A DNA stretch of 64,000 nt from Podospora pseudoanserina (lineage: Eukaryota > Ascomycota > Sordariomycetes > Sordariales > Podosporaceae). Position numbers and translations under genes: made by a program. The DNA is taken from the NCBI RefSeq assembly GCF_035222485.1, contig NC_085920.1, positions 1,488,001-1,552,000 on the forward strand, read 5' to 3'. Below are positions 1 to 11,244 of this stretch, in pieces (position 1 is the stretch's first letter; every line of letters starts with the position of its first letter). Below the pieces are notes generated by a model. The model did not search any database. It saw only the letters and a program-made list of their open reading frames with translations, and was not told the origin of the DNA.

Positions 1-2079
1 CCGGATAAGTGCCATACTGGTGCATGCGCCCCTTGCTTCCAGAGTATGGACATCTCCTGCCGTTGCGGCAGGGTCACCAGCCGTTCAGCGTGCCATCTAG
101 GCTGTGTTGAACCACCACAATGCTTCCGGGTGTGCAAAGCGCAGCTCAACTGTGGAAGACATGAGTGTGGAGAGCGCTGCTGCTCGGGAGAGAAGAAGGC
201 AGCGGAAAGGCGGAAACAGAAGCGGGCTGTCAACGAGAATTACGAGCCCGAACATATCTGCCTACAGGTTTGTGGCCGGCTGCTGAAATGTAGTAAGCAC
301 ACATGCCAGCAGCTATGTCACAGGGGGTCTTGCAATGCTTGCCCGGAGGCTATCTTTGACGAGATCAGCTGCTCTTGCGGGCGAACTGTATTGCACCCTC
401 CGCAACCATGCGGAACCAGACCGCCAGAGTGCCGATTTGACTGTCGCAGAGCGAGGCCATGCGGACATCCTGCAGTGTCCCATCAGTGTCATCCAGACGA
501 TGTGGCTTGCCCCAAGTGCGCCTTTCTGGTGGAAAGGCCTTGTATCTGTGGCAAGAAGATTCTCAAAAATCAGCCTTGTTGGTTTGAGGATGCTAGGTGC
601 GGACTGCCTTGTGGGAAGAAGCTGAAATGCGGAGCCCACGAGTGCAGGAAGTCGTGCCATAAGCCCGGGGAATGTGAGGATGCTGAGGTAGTTGGTTCTC
701 ATTGCACGCAGTTATGCGGAAGGGCGAGAAAGTCTTGTGATCACACCTGCGTGGACGAGTGCCATGCCCCTTTTCGTAAGTTTACAGCCTTATATTTTTA
801 TGTGCCCAAGGACATTGCTGATACAGTCACAGCTTGCAACGAGGACAAGCCGTGTCAATCCATGACATTCACCACCTGCCCTTGCCAGCGGCAAAAGAAA
901 CAAATTCGGTGCGGTGCAACTCGCTTCAACTCGGGGCCAGATAAACACATCACTTTAAAGTGTGATGACGACTGTCTTCGACTGGAGCGGAATCAGCGGC
1001 TTGCCGACGCGCTCAATATCGACCCTAATCACACCGACGATCATGTGCCGTATGCCGACAAGACCTTGAAGATGTTCCGCGAGAATATTGCCTGGGCTCA
1101 ATCACAAGAACGGGAACTTCGCATGTTTGCTGCAGACCCAGAGTTGAAGCGGATGCGTTTCAAGCCTATGGCCAACCACCAGCGTGCCTTTTTGCACTCA
1201 CTAGCTGAGGACTATGGTCTTGATTCCGAGTCTCAAGATCCTGAGCCTCACCGTCATGTTTGCCTTTTCAAGACACCACGGTTTGTGTCTGCTCCCAAAA
1301 AGACCCTGGCTCAGAGTCTTCGCCTAGTTAAGACCGCTGCCGCCACTGCCGCTGCTGCTGCTGCTGCCAAACCAGCCACTCCCGCCAATAGCCAACCCTC
1401 ACCGCAGGCATTCAATGCCCTCTTACTCACCACACCTCGGTTTGGACTTACAGTCGAGGAGGTCGATCGAGCCCTGGCCTCAGACATTGCGGCCGCGGCA
1501 CGTTCTGGTCCGGCACTCAGCTTCACGACCAGCTTCCTCCCCTCGGAAGACATTGTGATCAAGGCCATCCCTAATTTCACGACCGCAGCTATTGCAACAT
1601 CCATGGCACCAACACCACAGGCAGTTCAGTCAGTTCTGAAGAATCTCAAGTCTGCTGTGGCAAGAACTATCTCAAAGGCAGGGTTGGCAAATGGGGTGGT
1701 ACTGTGCCACGCAGACAGTTCGCTCAATGTTGTTAGAAGAGAAGGAGATCAGGCTGCTGGTGCTGATGGATGGAGTGCTGTTGCTAGCAAGGGGACATGG
1801 CGGCGAGCTCCTAGTGGGAAGGTCGCTCCTCCTCCTGTGGCGAGCAGCAGCAGAGCTGGAGGTGGCTTCTTTGCGTTGAGGAAGCTGGAGCTGAGGAAGA
1901 AGAAGGTTGAGGAGGAAAAGGCGGAAGTTGAGGAGGATTGGGAAGCGGCAGCAGAGAAGTTGGAGGGTAGAAGCAGCGATAAAGAGAATGAGGTTGTCAA
2001 GACGAGCAGCGAGGATGAGCTGCAGGGGCATCATGATTCTGAGCAGGAGCAGAGTTCTCTGGTTGCCACTGATGCTTAA
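1..2079 (+). CDS. FAP1: FAP1/NFX1-type zinc-finger protein, C-terminal part (5' end outside window)
   Basis: The frame is open from base 1, so the N-terminal RING region lies upstream. Residues from the window edge to about 300 hold repeated NFX1-type zinc fingers (patterns such as CGxxxxxCxHxC, and CGHPAVSHQCH). An R3H domain follows near nt 1160-1290 (NHQRAFLHSLAEDYGLDSES, then HRHVCLF). The tail is low-complexity: an Ala run, then a Glu/Lys-rich end. A GT-AG intron at 776-832 (57 nt, no stop, multiple of three) interrupts a finger; removing it gives the canonical CHAPFPCNEDKPC. Yeast Fap1 binds Fpr1/FKBP12 and has been linked to stalled-ribosome surveillance; human NFX1 is a relative. Family assignment is firm; the cellular role is by homology only. 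Confidence 0.9.
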   Translation, partial: PDKCHTGACAPCFQSMDISCRCGRVTSRSACHLGCVEPPQCFRVCKAQLNCGRHECGERCCSGEKKAAERRKQKRAVNENYEPEHICLQVCGRLLKCSKHTCQQLCHRGSCNACPEAIFDEISCSCGRTVLHPPQPCGTRPPECRFDCRRARPCGHPAVSHQCHPDDVACPKCAFLVERPCICGKKILKNQPCWFEDARCGLPCGKKLKCGAHECRKSCHKPGECEDAEVVGSHCTQLCGRARKSCDHTCVDECHAPFRKFTALYFYVPKDIADTVTACNEDKPCQSMTFTTCPCQRQKKQIRCGATRFNSGPDKHITLKCDDDCLRLERNQRLADALNIDPNHTDDHVPYADKTLKMFRENIAWAQSQERELRMFAADPELKRMRFKPMANHQRAFLHSLAEDYGLDSESQDPEPHRHVCLFKTPRFVSAPKKTLAQSLRLVKTAAATAAAAAAAKPATPANSQPSPQAFNALLLTTPRFGLTVEEVDRALASDIAAAARSGPALSFTTSFLPSEDIVIKAIPNFTTAAIATSMAPTPQAVQSVLKNLKSAVARTISKAGLANGVVLCHADSSLNVVRREGDQAAGADGWSAVASKGTWRRAPSGKVAPPPVASSSRAGGGFFALRKLELRKKKVEEEKAEVEEDWEAAAEKLEGRSSDKENEVVKTSSEDELQGHHDSEQEQSSLVATDA

Positions 2080-3509
2080 ACCTACAAGCTCACGATATCA
2101 GTGTCGATTGATGATTGTAATGTATGAAATATCATGTTGTATATTAACTGACATCCTTGGACCAGTTGCAATCTTGCTTTCAGGTGTTGTTTAAACCATC
2201 GTTCCCAAAGCCTTGAAACAATTCAATCCCAAAAGAACCAAAAGTTCATGCACTCAATCGCCGCTATTGAAACCCGTACCAAGTAAAAAGATGCGCATTC
2301 CACACGCCCCTTATTCCCTTCCCGCCCATCCCATAGCCCATGTCTATTATTAGTCCTGCTATGATCACCTCACGCTTCACCCTTTGCCGCTCTGTAACGT
2401 GACAAAGTGTCATTCTAGAACTCTCAAAGTTACCCCTTGTTAACTAACTGATCTTCTTAGCCAGGACAACTGATTTACCTCCGACGATGAAGTGACCTTT
2501 CCAGAACCGAAGATCCCGTCAAAATCTCCTGTTTTGGCCCCTATCCAATATCATACTACGATCGCCTTCCCACACATGACCAACTCACTCAAAAGTCTCA
2601 TGTTCCAAAACCCAAGGCAACACTTCGGAGTAATTCTAGAAACCAAAAATCATCCAATGACTTCTCCCTTGCCTCTCCCCCTCAAACTCAACTCACCAAT
2701 CCCAGTCCCCAATCCCCTCTCTCTCTGCCGCCCACTACCTCATGCCCCTCACCCCAGATTTCCCCATCTCATTATTCCCAGCAAAAAGCAAATGCACTTG
2801 CGTAATCCAACCTGCGCGGCTTTCTTCAAATACCAAAGCAGCAAGCAGCAGCCCTATACCAAGCCTACTATAACCTTTTTATATCTCCGCCACTGTCACT
2901 CCCCCATCCCACCATCCAATAATCCCCCCGCAAAGCCACTACCGAGCTGAACACACAAACCCACCACCCCATCCCGAGACGAGACACACATCCCCAATCC
3001 ATTCCTCGCTTATTCTTCAAAGCTGCGCAACTTGCTCACCTTGCCGAACCGAACGCAAGGGACCGACTATGGACCGCCGCATTGGGAAGTCCCGCCCAGC
3101 CAATTAATATCTAACCACCCACACACGACACAACCTCAACAGCCGGCAAGTATCGCCAACTAACTAGGAACTATCATGTTTGGGATAGAGCACTCCACCT
3201 TCATGCTCCCTCTATCACCTCACCAGTTTCGTTCCTGCCTGTGATCCGACTGTCCGGTCCCGAGAAAATGATCCTGGTTGAAAACTCTTGTCCGTACAAT
3301 AATCACACACCCGTAGCAAATGACCACCAGTGGTTCCAATCTTTTCTTTCATATTTTTTTTTGTCTTGTACCTCTTGAGTTTTTGTATATCTAGTAGTAA
3401 CCTTTCGCCTCTCTCTTCCGCAAAAAAGGTTAGGGGGGTATCACTATGTTTTGTGTCTCCGTTTCCTCTCACCGTTTCTGTTGTTGTCCCGTCTGTCATG
3501 ACGTAGACC
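2080..3509. other. intergenic region, FAP1 to Bem46 3' ends
   Basis: These are the tail-to-tail 3' flanks of FAP1 and the Bem46 gene. The part from 2500 to 3000 is C/A-rich, which leaves a 152-residue proline-rich open frame (2492-2950) that I regard as compositional. A T-rich tract lies at 3352-3365. No gene or repeat is seen. Confidence 0.5.
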
Positions 3510-4770
3510 TCAAAGCCCATCCTTCTCGTCCTGCTCCCTCCTTTCCCTCACAACCCTGTTGATAAACTCGGCAATGGCCTCGAAATACCCTTCTTCAATC
3601 ACACTCGAGTTGTGATCTCCCCCAGGCAGCGGCTTCCAAATCTTGACCGGGGCGTTGCTCAAGTCATAGAGCTTCTTCATATGGATTGGACTTTTCAGCG
3701 TCAGCGTATACTTCCCAACCCACAAGCCGAGGCAAAGTACTCACGGAACAATCTCATCCTGCAACCCACTCAAAAACAGCGTCGGCACCTTGATCCCCCC
3801 AATCAACCCATCGCTTCCCCACACCTGATGGCACAAATACGCCAAATACTTGGCCGGCGGCATAATACTCGGGATCAGCTTCCTCATGCTCAAAAAGGTA
3901 TTTTCCAGCACCAACCCCACAATATCCCCTCCCTTCCCGCCCTGGGACTGGTTCTTAGCCACCAGCTTGATCCCCACCGCACCCCCCAAACTCTGACCAT
4001 ACACCACAATCTTGTGGTTTCTCGTCTCGGCCCTATCCCTCAGGTAATCCAATGCCGTCTGGGCATCCATGTTCAACCCTGATTCATCAGGCGTACCAGT
4101 GGAGATGCCATATCCGCGGTATTCAAGCATAAAGACGTTGCACCCCGTGGCGGCGATGAGCATACGGGCGATGGGGAGACGATGACCAATGTTACCTGCG
4201 TTGCCGTGGAACATAAGCACGGTCACGTCCGAGTTGGGGTTGTTTCGCCGAGGGCCCCGGATGTAAAAGGCCGAGAGCTTCTCGCCATCGTTGGTGGGGA
4301 TGATGAGCTCTTCGTAGTCGCTGAAGTGGTATTGGCTCGGCCGGGGGACGTCAGTGCGGGCGTTGGCGGGGATGGAGGCCGGGTAGATTAGTGCTCTGAG
4401 AGGGGAAGATGAGGTTAGGATGACGTTATCGTTGAAATCGGGGGGGCGATGGAGGATATACTTTTGCTTGAAGTACAGGAGAGCTGTCAGCAAGGCTGCA
4501 AGCCCCTACATGCCAGGAAACAATTGGTTAGTTATGAGGACTGGATATCAAAAGTGTTTCTCAAAAAACTTGCCCCCTGAGCCAGTCTGCGCGGTTGGCG
4601 TTGCAGCCATTCAGGCACTGGGCGGGAGAGGCAGGAGGAGTATCGGGTCATACAGAAGTCGCGATGGCTGGCAGGCGCATGTAGCCCGCTGCGGTGCTCA
4701 TCAACGAGAGTGTCTGCTGCACGAGAGGATTGCCTGCAGACGATGACGACTCGTGAGGAGACGAGGACAT
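3510..4770 (-). CDS. Bem46-type alpha/beta hydrolase, membrane anchored
   Basis: Model: complement(3510..3690, 3745..4505, 4654..4770), 352 aa; introns of 54 and 148 nt, both GT-AG. Start ATG at 4770 gives MSSSPHESSSSAG. A short hydrophobic segment (about residues 40-52, GLAALLTALLYF) should anchor it in a membrane. The hydrolase core follows, with HGNAGNIGHR (oxyanion region), nucleophile Ser211 in GQSLGG, Asp289 in GLQDEIVP and His319 in GGDHNS, so the triad is complete. This is the ABHD12/ABHD13/Bem46 family; in Neurospora Bem46 is associated with the plasma membrane/ER and ascospore germination. The substrate is unknown. Coding-strand composition switches from C-rich (5' half) to G-rich (3' half) near nt 4085. 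Confidence 0.92.
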
Positions 4771-7128
4771 GATGAGGTTTGTTGACGTTTGGGCAGCGGG
4801 TGCCAGTAAAAAAGGGCGGTGGGTATGGCAGGTTAGGTACAGCAAATGCCCAGCAAAGCAGGGACCCTTAGCTATCCGAGCTTATTTAGGAGAGACGAGG
4901 CGGGAGTGGATGCGATGGGCGAAACAAACAGGGGTTGGGAGACGTTGTGGTGAGCAGTGAGTCTCACGGACAAGGGGGGCTCAAATTGAGGCAAGGTGAT
5001 TTGAGATGGAGAGTCAAAATGCAGATGCAGCAGGAGCAAAGTGGAAATATGCCTGCAGCGCCAAATCTACCGCTGAACATGCAGTCTTTTGGGCATGATG
5101 TAATTTTACCTCAACCGAGCAGATCTGCCGCTGATTGCCGTCCACACTCTCCAACTGAAGCCAGCTCAACCCGGCTGGGCCAGCTGTTCGGTCGTCCTCC
5201 ACCTGGCCCGCCTGTCAGGCCGAATTGAACGGGCCCGGCCTCCCGCTATCGTCCGAATTTCTTTTTTTGTTGAGGCCTTCGAGATGTTCTACTCCCTCCC
5301 TTGCTCTTCGCCTTGCCCAGAGCTCAGAGCTGACAGTCATGACGGCCACAGTGGTATCGTGGAGGGGTTTCAAGCTTATCGATTGCAACCTTGGAATTGC
5401 TGTCAGGTTGCCCCGACCCCGGACCCGAGAGGCCGATCTGACAGGGAGTGGGGGGATTAACAACCAAGCCACGACCAGGCTTTAAACCAACCACACTCTG
5501 TGGCTTGTGGGAATGCCATCTCGAAATCCATCCATCCAGCGTCGGCACTGTTCAGGAGGCAGGAGCCTGTCGTCGCGCCCGCGAACGGGCCCCTCGCATT
5601 GGATTGTGCCACTGTTCATGCAACTCGTTTGCGATTCAGGCTGGCTCGATCACTGGCTCGTACCAATCGGCAGGAAGACGTCGCGCCAGGTCTGAAACAG
5701 GAGACGACTGGATAAGGGGCGAAGGTTGCAACACCCGACGGCGTGCTTCAATCGGCTTGACAGCTTCTCCAGTTCAAGAGCTTGAGCTCTTGATGGAGTA
5801 AGCGCTGCCGAATTGCTCTAGAAGCATCAAGGCAAACTCAATTCGGGGGCTGCATTGACGAATTGAGTGCCTGTGCTGCGCTGTTCCTGAGCTAGGACGC
5901 GGTGAATCCACCGAACCGCCTCACGGGTAAGCCCCCACCTGTTTAGCTGCGTTTGGGTACAGAAAGACTGCCCAAACGACATCATTCCAGGCCTCTCTGC
6001 ATGAAGGGTTTTTTGCTGGTCCTTGATGTCTGTATTGTGGCCGCGAAGAAGGCTAGGTGGCCCCTTTTTCCTCTATCTCTTTTGAGCAATACTCGAGACT
6101 GATCACAGGTCAGATGAACCGTCATCTATGCAAGAAGTGGTGTTGTGCCGGCATTGGCTTCTTTTTTTAAATGAATTGAAACGCGCTTCGAGCTGTCTCC
6201 TGACCAACCAAAGACGCGCTTCAAGTCAAGTTTCGTGTTGAGGATGCAGTTTGTTGTGCCACATCTCCCCGCTTTTCGAACCCGGAGGGGTCATCTCCAG
6301 CGGTTCTGTCAGCCACTCAGGGCACTCTGTAGCAAATCGGGACAAACGGGCAGCTCCGCAACCAAGAGCGGGTGGAGGGGCTGCTGTGGCTCGTGGGTGG
6401 GCTCGTGGGCTGCGGGACTGCGGGCCCGGCAACAGGGCAACGCAGAGACTAGCGATGCATCGGCGCCCAAAAACCTCCAACCAAACACCAGTCCAAGCCA
6501 TCCAAATTCGACTTTTTCCTGTTGACAGCGCACACAAAATTTTCTTCGAATCCCACGATTCCAAGCCGGCCACGAAGACCGGACTCCCGTCGACTACCGT
6601 GGATCGGCCTCACCAGCCCGCTAGCCCCCGCTGTTGCTAGTGCGCCGTTCTACAGTTCTGCCCGTCAGCTTCATCCGCTCTCATTCGTGCCCAACGGCGC
6701 AGCGCAGCAGCAAGCAGAGCCCACTTTGTTGACAATCCTGAGGGACGCTCGCTGTATGTACAAACCGGACCCTCAGCTCGCCCCAACACAGCCCCATCTC
6801 TACCCTGTGCCGCCGCATACGCTCTACCCAGGCCATCCGTACCTGACAGAAGCCCACAAGGCCTGTCCGAGACCCATTCTTCATCTCTTCAGTTCTCTTT
6901 TCTTCACCGCACCCCCAACACTAAGAGCCCGGGCAACAGCCTCCTTTGCCTCGTCTTCACCGTCCCGGAACGATTGGACAGAACTCGACCTGCTTGCAAC
7001 TGCCAGCTAACAGCCAGAAGAGCCGCCTCCGAGACCACCGACAGCAGGGCAACAAGCCGCTACACATTTTGCAGACTCTGCACCACCAATTGGACCAACC
7101 CCGAGGATACCAAGGGCCAACTGACACC
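4771..7128. other. divergent intergenic region, Bem46 to LYAR
   Basis: About 2.4 kb separates two divergent starts. Several open frames under 165 codons occur, none with recognisable domains or splice support. The last 500 bases before the LYAR start are C/A/T-rich, as expected for a fungal promoter and 5' leader. No repeat family or RNA gene is evident. Confidence 0.5.
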
Positions 7129-7242
7129 ATGGTTTCCTTTTCGTGCGAGGTAAAGCCATCATGTCTCTATTCCTTCATGCTTCATCCCTCCGTCGTCCAT
7201 ATCGGATACTGCTGCCGTTGAGACCAAACACAGCTTCAACGG

Positions 7243-7275
<33 letters not shown>

Positions 7276-9001
7276 GATTCCCCAATTGTCACCCCTCCCC
7301 TTGTTGGCGTGGTCTGTTTTCACCCCCCATGACCATCCCGAAGGGCAATCTCAACTGACATCACACACTGCCGCACACCACCCACCTCCACGGGTCACGG
7401 CGGCCAACACTGGTCACCCACCCTGGCACACCACCCCTCCTTCCCGCACCCCTCCCCCAGTATTGATCAAGCTGATCCCTCCCTCCCTCTTTTGCCCTGT
7501 TGCTTGTTTTCCCACATCGCCACGAGAACACACACACTGCCGTCCATATCTTCCCCGCGCTCCCCAGACACCCACCAATTAGTCTTGCTTTCACCCCGCT
7601 CTATATCTAACCATTGCTTTTGCGACTCTGAACAGGCCTGTGGAGACATCTTCACCAAGAAGAAACTTGACCCGCACCGCAACCGCTGTCGAGGTGCTAC
7701 CTTTACCTGCATCGACTGTATGGTACATTTTCCTGGCACAGAATATCGCTGGCACACGGTACGACGACCTGGTCATGTGTGTTACACCAGCAGAGCTGAC
7801 TGGGACACAGAGTTGTATGAGTGAGGAACAAAAGTATCAGGGTGCCCTCTATAAAGAGAAGAAGCCAAAGCAGCAGCAACACCAGCAGCGCGTTCCCCCT
7901 CTCGCACCACCTCCTCCACCTGCCGCCATGGCTCAACCAGCATATGTCGAATCAGTCGCCGAGGAGGACAACTGGAAGAATTACGAGCAACGCAGTGACG
8001 ATGATAGCCGTTCCATCAACCTTCCGGAAGCGCCTACCCCGCCTTCTGCCGTGGACATGGGAGGCAACGTGAATGTCTTTGATTTCATGGTCGACAACCC
8101 CACGCCAACCGCTTCCAATGTTTCGCTTCCCCTTCCCGTCCCTACTCAGGTTCCAGCAAACGAGGAGATGTCCCTCGTGCGGTTTGACCCGGAGGCCAAC
8201 GGCGGCGACAACTTCGAAGACCATGCCCTCATTCACGAAGAAAATGGTGCTGTAGCCTTGAACCAGTTCCAGACACCCGCGCCAAAACAGCCCCGGAGAA
8301 AGACCAAGGACAGCGAAAGTAGCGTTAAGAAAGACAAGAAGCGCAAGAGACTACACATCGAAACCGACCAGGTCATGATCGATGCCCCACCAGTAATGCA
8401 CTCCGGGTTGACTGGTGGCTTGAAGGGTCTTATGAGCAGGTCGTCCGTATTCCCACCATCTCCAGACTATTCTGGAGACAATATTGCGACACCAGCAAGT
8501 CCTTTGAAGAAGACCAAGTCGTCAAAGCATCACCACAAGTCCCTTGCGCGCACGACAACCGAGTCTTTGAGCAACGGCCTGATGGCCATGATTGCCGGAC
8601 CTTCCAAGACGAAGTCGTCCAAGAAGAAGGCCAAGACCAGCTCCAGCTCCAAGGACTCCAAGAAGAAGAGTTCCAGCTCCAGCAGCCCCAAGCGCCTTGA
8701 AGGCGGCAAGGAGCCAAAGCTCCTTGAATACCGACCTGGATCCAAGGATAGCAAGGAGGGTGATGTGGCCAGTGGCCAGATGGTCATTTACAAGCCCGCC
8801 GCCGACCACTTTCTGAGCCTCGTTACCAAGGGTCCCGAGAGTGAGAAGGGATGCAGCGTCAACAAGGCACTTAAGAGGTACCACCGTGAGCGCAGCAACT
8901 CGGGCGTCAGCCTCAGCAAGTTGATGGAAGAGAAGGAATTGTTCAAGACTCTGCGGATGAAGAGGAATGACCGGGGAGAGATTGTGTTGTTTACCATTTG
9001 A
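7129..9001 (+). CDS. LYAR-type C2HC zinc-finger protein
   Basis: Model: join(7129..7149, 7636..7758, 7811..9001), 444 aa. The first exon is only 21 nt (MVSFSCE) and is followed by an unusually long intron of 486 nt containing a (GT)15 tract; the second intron is 52 nt. Splicing is supported because it assembles two C2HC fingers typical of zf-LYAR: C6/C9/H21/C25 and C32/C35/H47/C50. After residue 60 the protein is disordered: proline-rich, then lysine/serine-rich (KKDKKRKR, SSKKKAKTSSSS). The C-terminus (about 375-444) is again ordered, with RYHRERSNSGVSLSKLMEEK. LYAR relatives are nucleolar and act in ribosome biogenesis and growth control; that role here is inference. Confidence 0.88.
7245..7274 (+). 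repeat. (GT)15 microsatellite in LYAR intron 1
   Basis: A perfect dinucleotide tract of 15 GT units lies about 95 nt into the long first intron of the LYAR gene. Confidence 0.97.
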
Positions 9002-9975
9002 AGCGTTAGCATGGTGTCTGAGAAGCGTGTATGCATATGGGAAACGGGTAGCATCCGGGGGCTCCAGGGCATGGGGCCTGGGTAATAACATCATTCCGAT
9101 CTGGGAGTTAAGTGGCGAGGCATGATGGGAATATTGTGGGCATACGGTTTTTCTTCTTCTTTTTCTCTTGATGATACCTCTCGGCGATGGACGTGATGCA
9201 TTCTTTTGGTCGTTCCTTTTCTTCTCACACGGGGTGCAAAGTCGCAGACTCACCTTGATTTCTTTTTTGGTTTGGTTGACTGGGGGTTTCTTCATCTTTT
9301 CTGGTCCGTGCAAGCTGGCTATTTCTCTTTTCCTCTCTAATCTCTCTAATAGAAGTGGGAGCGAAAGAAGATGGATTGCTTGGTGGACCCTGGTGGTTTT
9401 TACCGGTTTTCTAATATCCTGATTTCCATCTTTGTGTTTTGTTTGGTTAAGTTTTCGATTGCAGTGTTCCTTTCTTGTATTATTTTACAATTTGAGGAAG
9501 AGAAGAAAGGGAGACTAAGGACAAGCAAAACTAATGGTGGTGGTGGTGGTGGTGGTTGAAGGGGGGGTTACTTGATACCTTTTCTTGCTGTACTGCCATT
9601 TTTTTTTCTCGGGAAGAAGAATCAGGATAGATGTTTTTTTGGATTGGAGTGAATATCCGGGGAGGCTTTTTTGATTGCTTTTGTTTCTTCTCGACAGTGG
9701 TTTTTTTTATTTTTTTTATCTTGTGTGAAATCTATGATTGAAGTCGTCTTTAGCAGATGTATAACGTATTTTTATACTTGAGTTGTTGCAATTCAAAGCA
9801 AGCAGAATCATTACTAGTTGAATTTTGAACCATGTCTCAAACAACCCGAGGTGTCCAAACTCGAAATTAGTAGTTACTAGTCTTCGCTTCCCTCAATCAT
9901 ACACATCATTTATTTACATGACAGCCCCTGTTTACATTACGCTTTCCCCTTTTTTCCCCACCAAAACCATCATGT
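9002..9975. other. intergenic region, LYAR to PEX10, T/G-rich
   Basis: This lies between two convergent genes. It is strongly T-rich on the plus strand, with several T runs between 9600 and 9720 and a (TGG)n tract of about seven units at 9535-9556. No coding potential is seen. It probably holds the two 3' UTRs. Confidence 0.55.
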
Positions 9976-11244
9976 CTAGTGAACATGCACCATCCTCAGC
10001 GGCAAAATCTTCTGCCCCATCGCCTCCCTCCTGCACAACGGACACTCTGGCTTCTCCCTCACCCAATCCCCGATGCACTCCCAGCAAAACACATGCCCGC
10101 AGCTCGTCACCGCCGGGTCCTTCAGCTCCTCCAGACAGAGCGTGCACTTCCTGGGATTGTAACCCTTTATCCAAGCCATTTGCTTCCCGTCACTGAGATC
10201 ATACCTCGGCTTCGTCCCCCCTTTCACCAACGGGGTGTGAGTCGTCCTGGCAATCTCCGCCAATGAGCGCTGATTCTGGGGAGCGGGGGCCGAGGTGTCA
10301 AGGAGGGAGGTGTTGAGGGCGTAGGCGTTGTCGTCCAAGGAGACTTCGACGGGGCCGGAGGGGATGTACCGGTCTGATGATGTGGGGATGTCGTCTATAT
10401 TTGACGAAGGGGAGGAAGACAGTTGTTGGGAGAGGTGGAGGTAGGTCCTGACGAGCATTTGGGTGACGAGGAGGACGCCGAGCACTTCGTAGCCTCCGCG
10501 ACCAGAGTTTTGGCTTGCTCCTGGGGTGTCGGGGATGCGCTTGGTGAAGATGTAGCGGAGGCCGAAGAGCCGCTTGGAGAGGGAGTAATACGCGCCGGTG
10601 AAGTAAAAGGTTGCGAGGGTGATGGCGTGGATGTGGGCTGGGTTGGTGAGGGAGGAGAGGTGGGTTAGAATGTAGCGGAGGGCGCGGGCTTCAGAGGTGG
10701 GTTGGCCTTGTTTTGTTGTGTCGAGGCCGCGGGTGGTGAGGGTTGTCAGCCGGGTGGTGAGAAGGCGGCGGAGGGAGGAGCGGAGTTTGGGGAGGAGGAG
10801 GGTGAAGAGGTAGGGGGTTAGTGTTGAGGTTGCAATGAAGCCTGCTCGGCGGGAGAGGGAGGGGAGAAGGGGGCCGGGTTGGGAGGTGGGTTTGGGGGGG
10901 ATGTGGGAGTCGGGGTAGGTGGTTGCTTGTTGCTGCGAGGGAGGAGAGGGGGGCGCTTCGACTTGGACAAGATCGCAGTATTCTTCTCCGAGCGTGCGGT
11001 TGCCGATTAGGGTTGTAAGGCAGAGGTAGAGGGCATCGCCTATTGTGCGGGTCTCGGTCGCCCAGGAGTGGGCAGATCGGGCGCCGCGGAGACGGCGGTG
11101 GAGGTCGGAGATCTGGTTGGTGAGGAGGCCTTGGAAGTAGGCGTCTTTTTGGTGGGCGCGGATGATGTCTGGCGCGGCAGCGTATGGGTATGGAGAGCTT
11201 GTGAGAGGCGGCGGCGGCTGCGATTTGGGGGGCTGTGACGCCAT
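9976..11244 (-). CDS. PEX10: Peroxin-10, RING E3 ligase of the peroxisomal import complex
   Basis: Intronless, 422 aa from ATG at 11244; an in-frame upstream extension to 11313 lacks family support. The N-terminal half holds the Pex2/Pex10/Pex12 domain with hydrophobic helices (YLCLTTLIGNRTLGEEYCDL; later ITLATFYFTGAYYSLSKRLF). A C-terminal C3HC4 RING spans about residues 367-405 (CTLCLEELKD ... CGHVFCWECIGDW ... CPLC). Pex10 works with Pex2 and Pex12 in the peroxisomal membrane to ubiquitinate the Pex5 receptor for recycling. The coding strand is C-rich up to about nt 10260 and G-rich after it (60-nt line 10801-10860 on the plus strand: 29 G, 6 C; line 10021-10080: 8 G, 30 C). Confidence 0.95.
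   Translation of the reverse strand: MASQPPKSQPPPPLTSSPYPYAAAPDIIRAHQKDAYFQGLLTNQISDLHRRLRGARSAHSWATETRTIGDALYLCLTTLIGNRTLGEEYCDLVQVEAPPSPPSQQQATTYPDSHIPPKPTSQPGPLLPSLSRRAGFIATSTLTPYLFTLLLPKLRSSLRRLLTTRLTTLTTRGLDTTKQGQPTSEARALRYILTHLSSLTNPAHIHAITLATFYFTGAYYSLSKRLFGLRYIFTKRIPDTPGASQNSGRGGYEVLGVLLVTQMLVRTYLHLSQQLSSSPSSNIDDIPTSSDRYIPSGPVEVSLDDNAYALNTSLLDTSAPAPQNQRSLAEIARTTHTPLVKGGTKPRYDLSDGKQMAWIKGYNPRKCTLCLEELKDPAVTSCGHVFCWECIGDWVREKPECPLCRREAMGQKILPLRMVHVH

Noticed and set aside
2492-2950. 152-codon proline-rich frame
   Set aside because: Explained by C/A-rich composition; no splice sites or homology visible.
8522-9313. 263-codon minus-strand frame
   Set aside because: Shadow of the Lys/Ser-rich LYAR tail; no domain.
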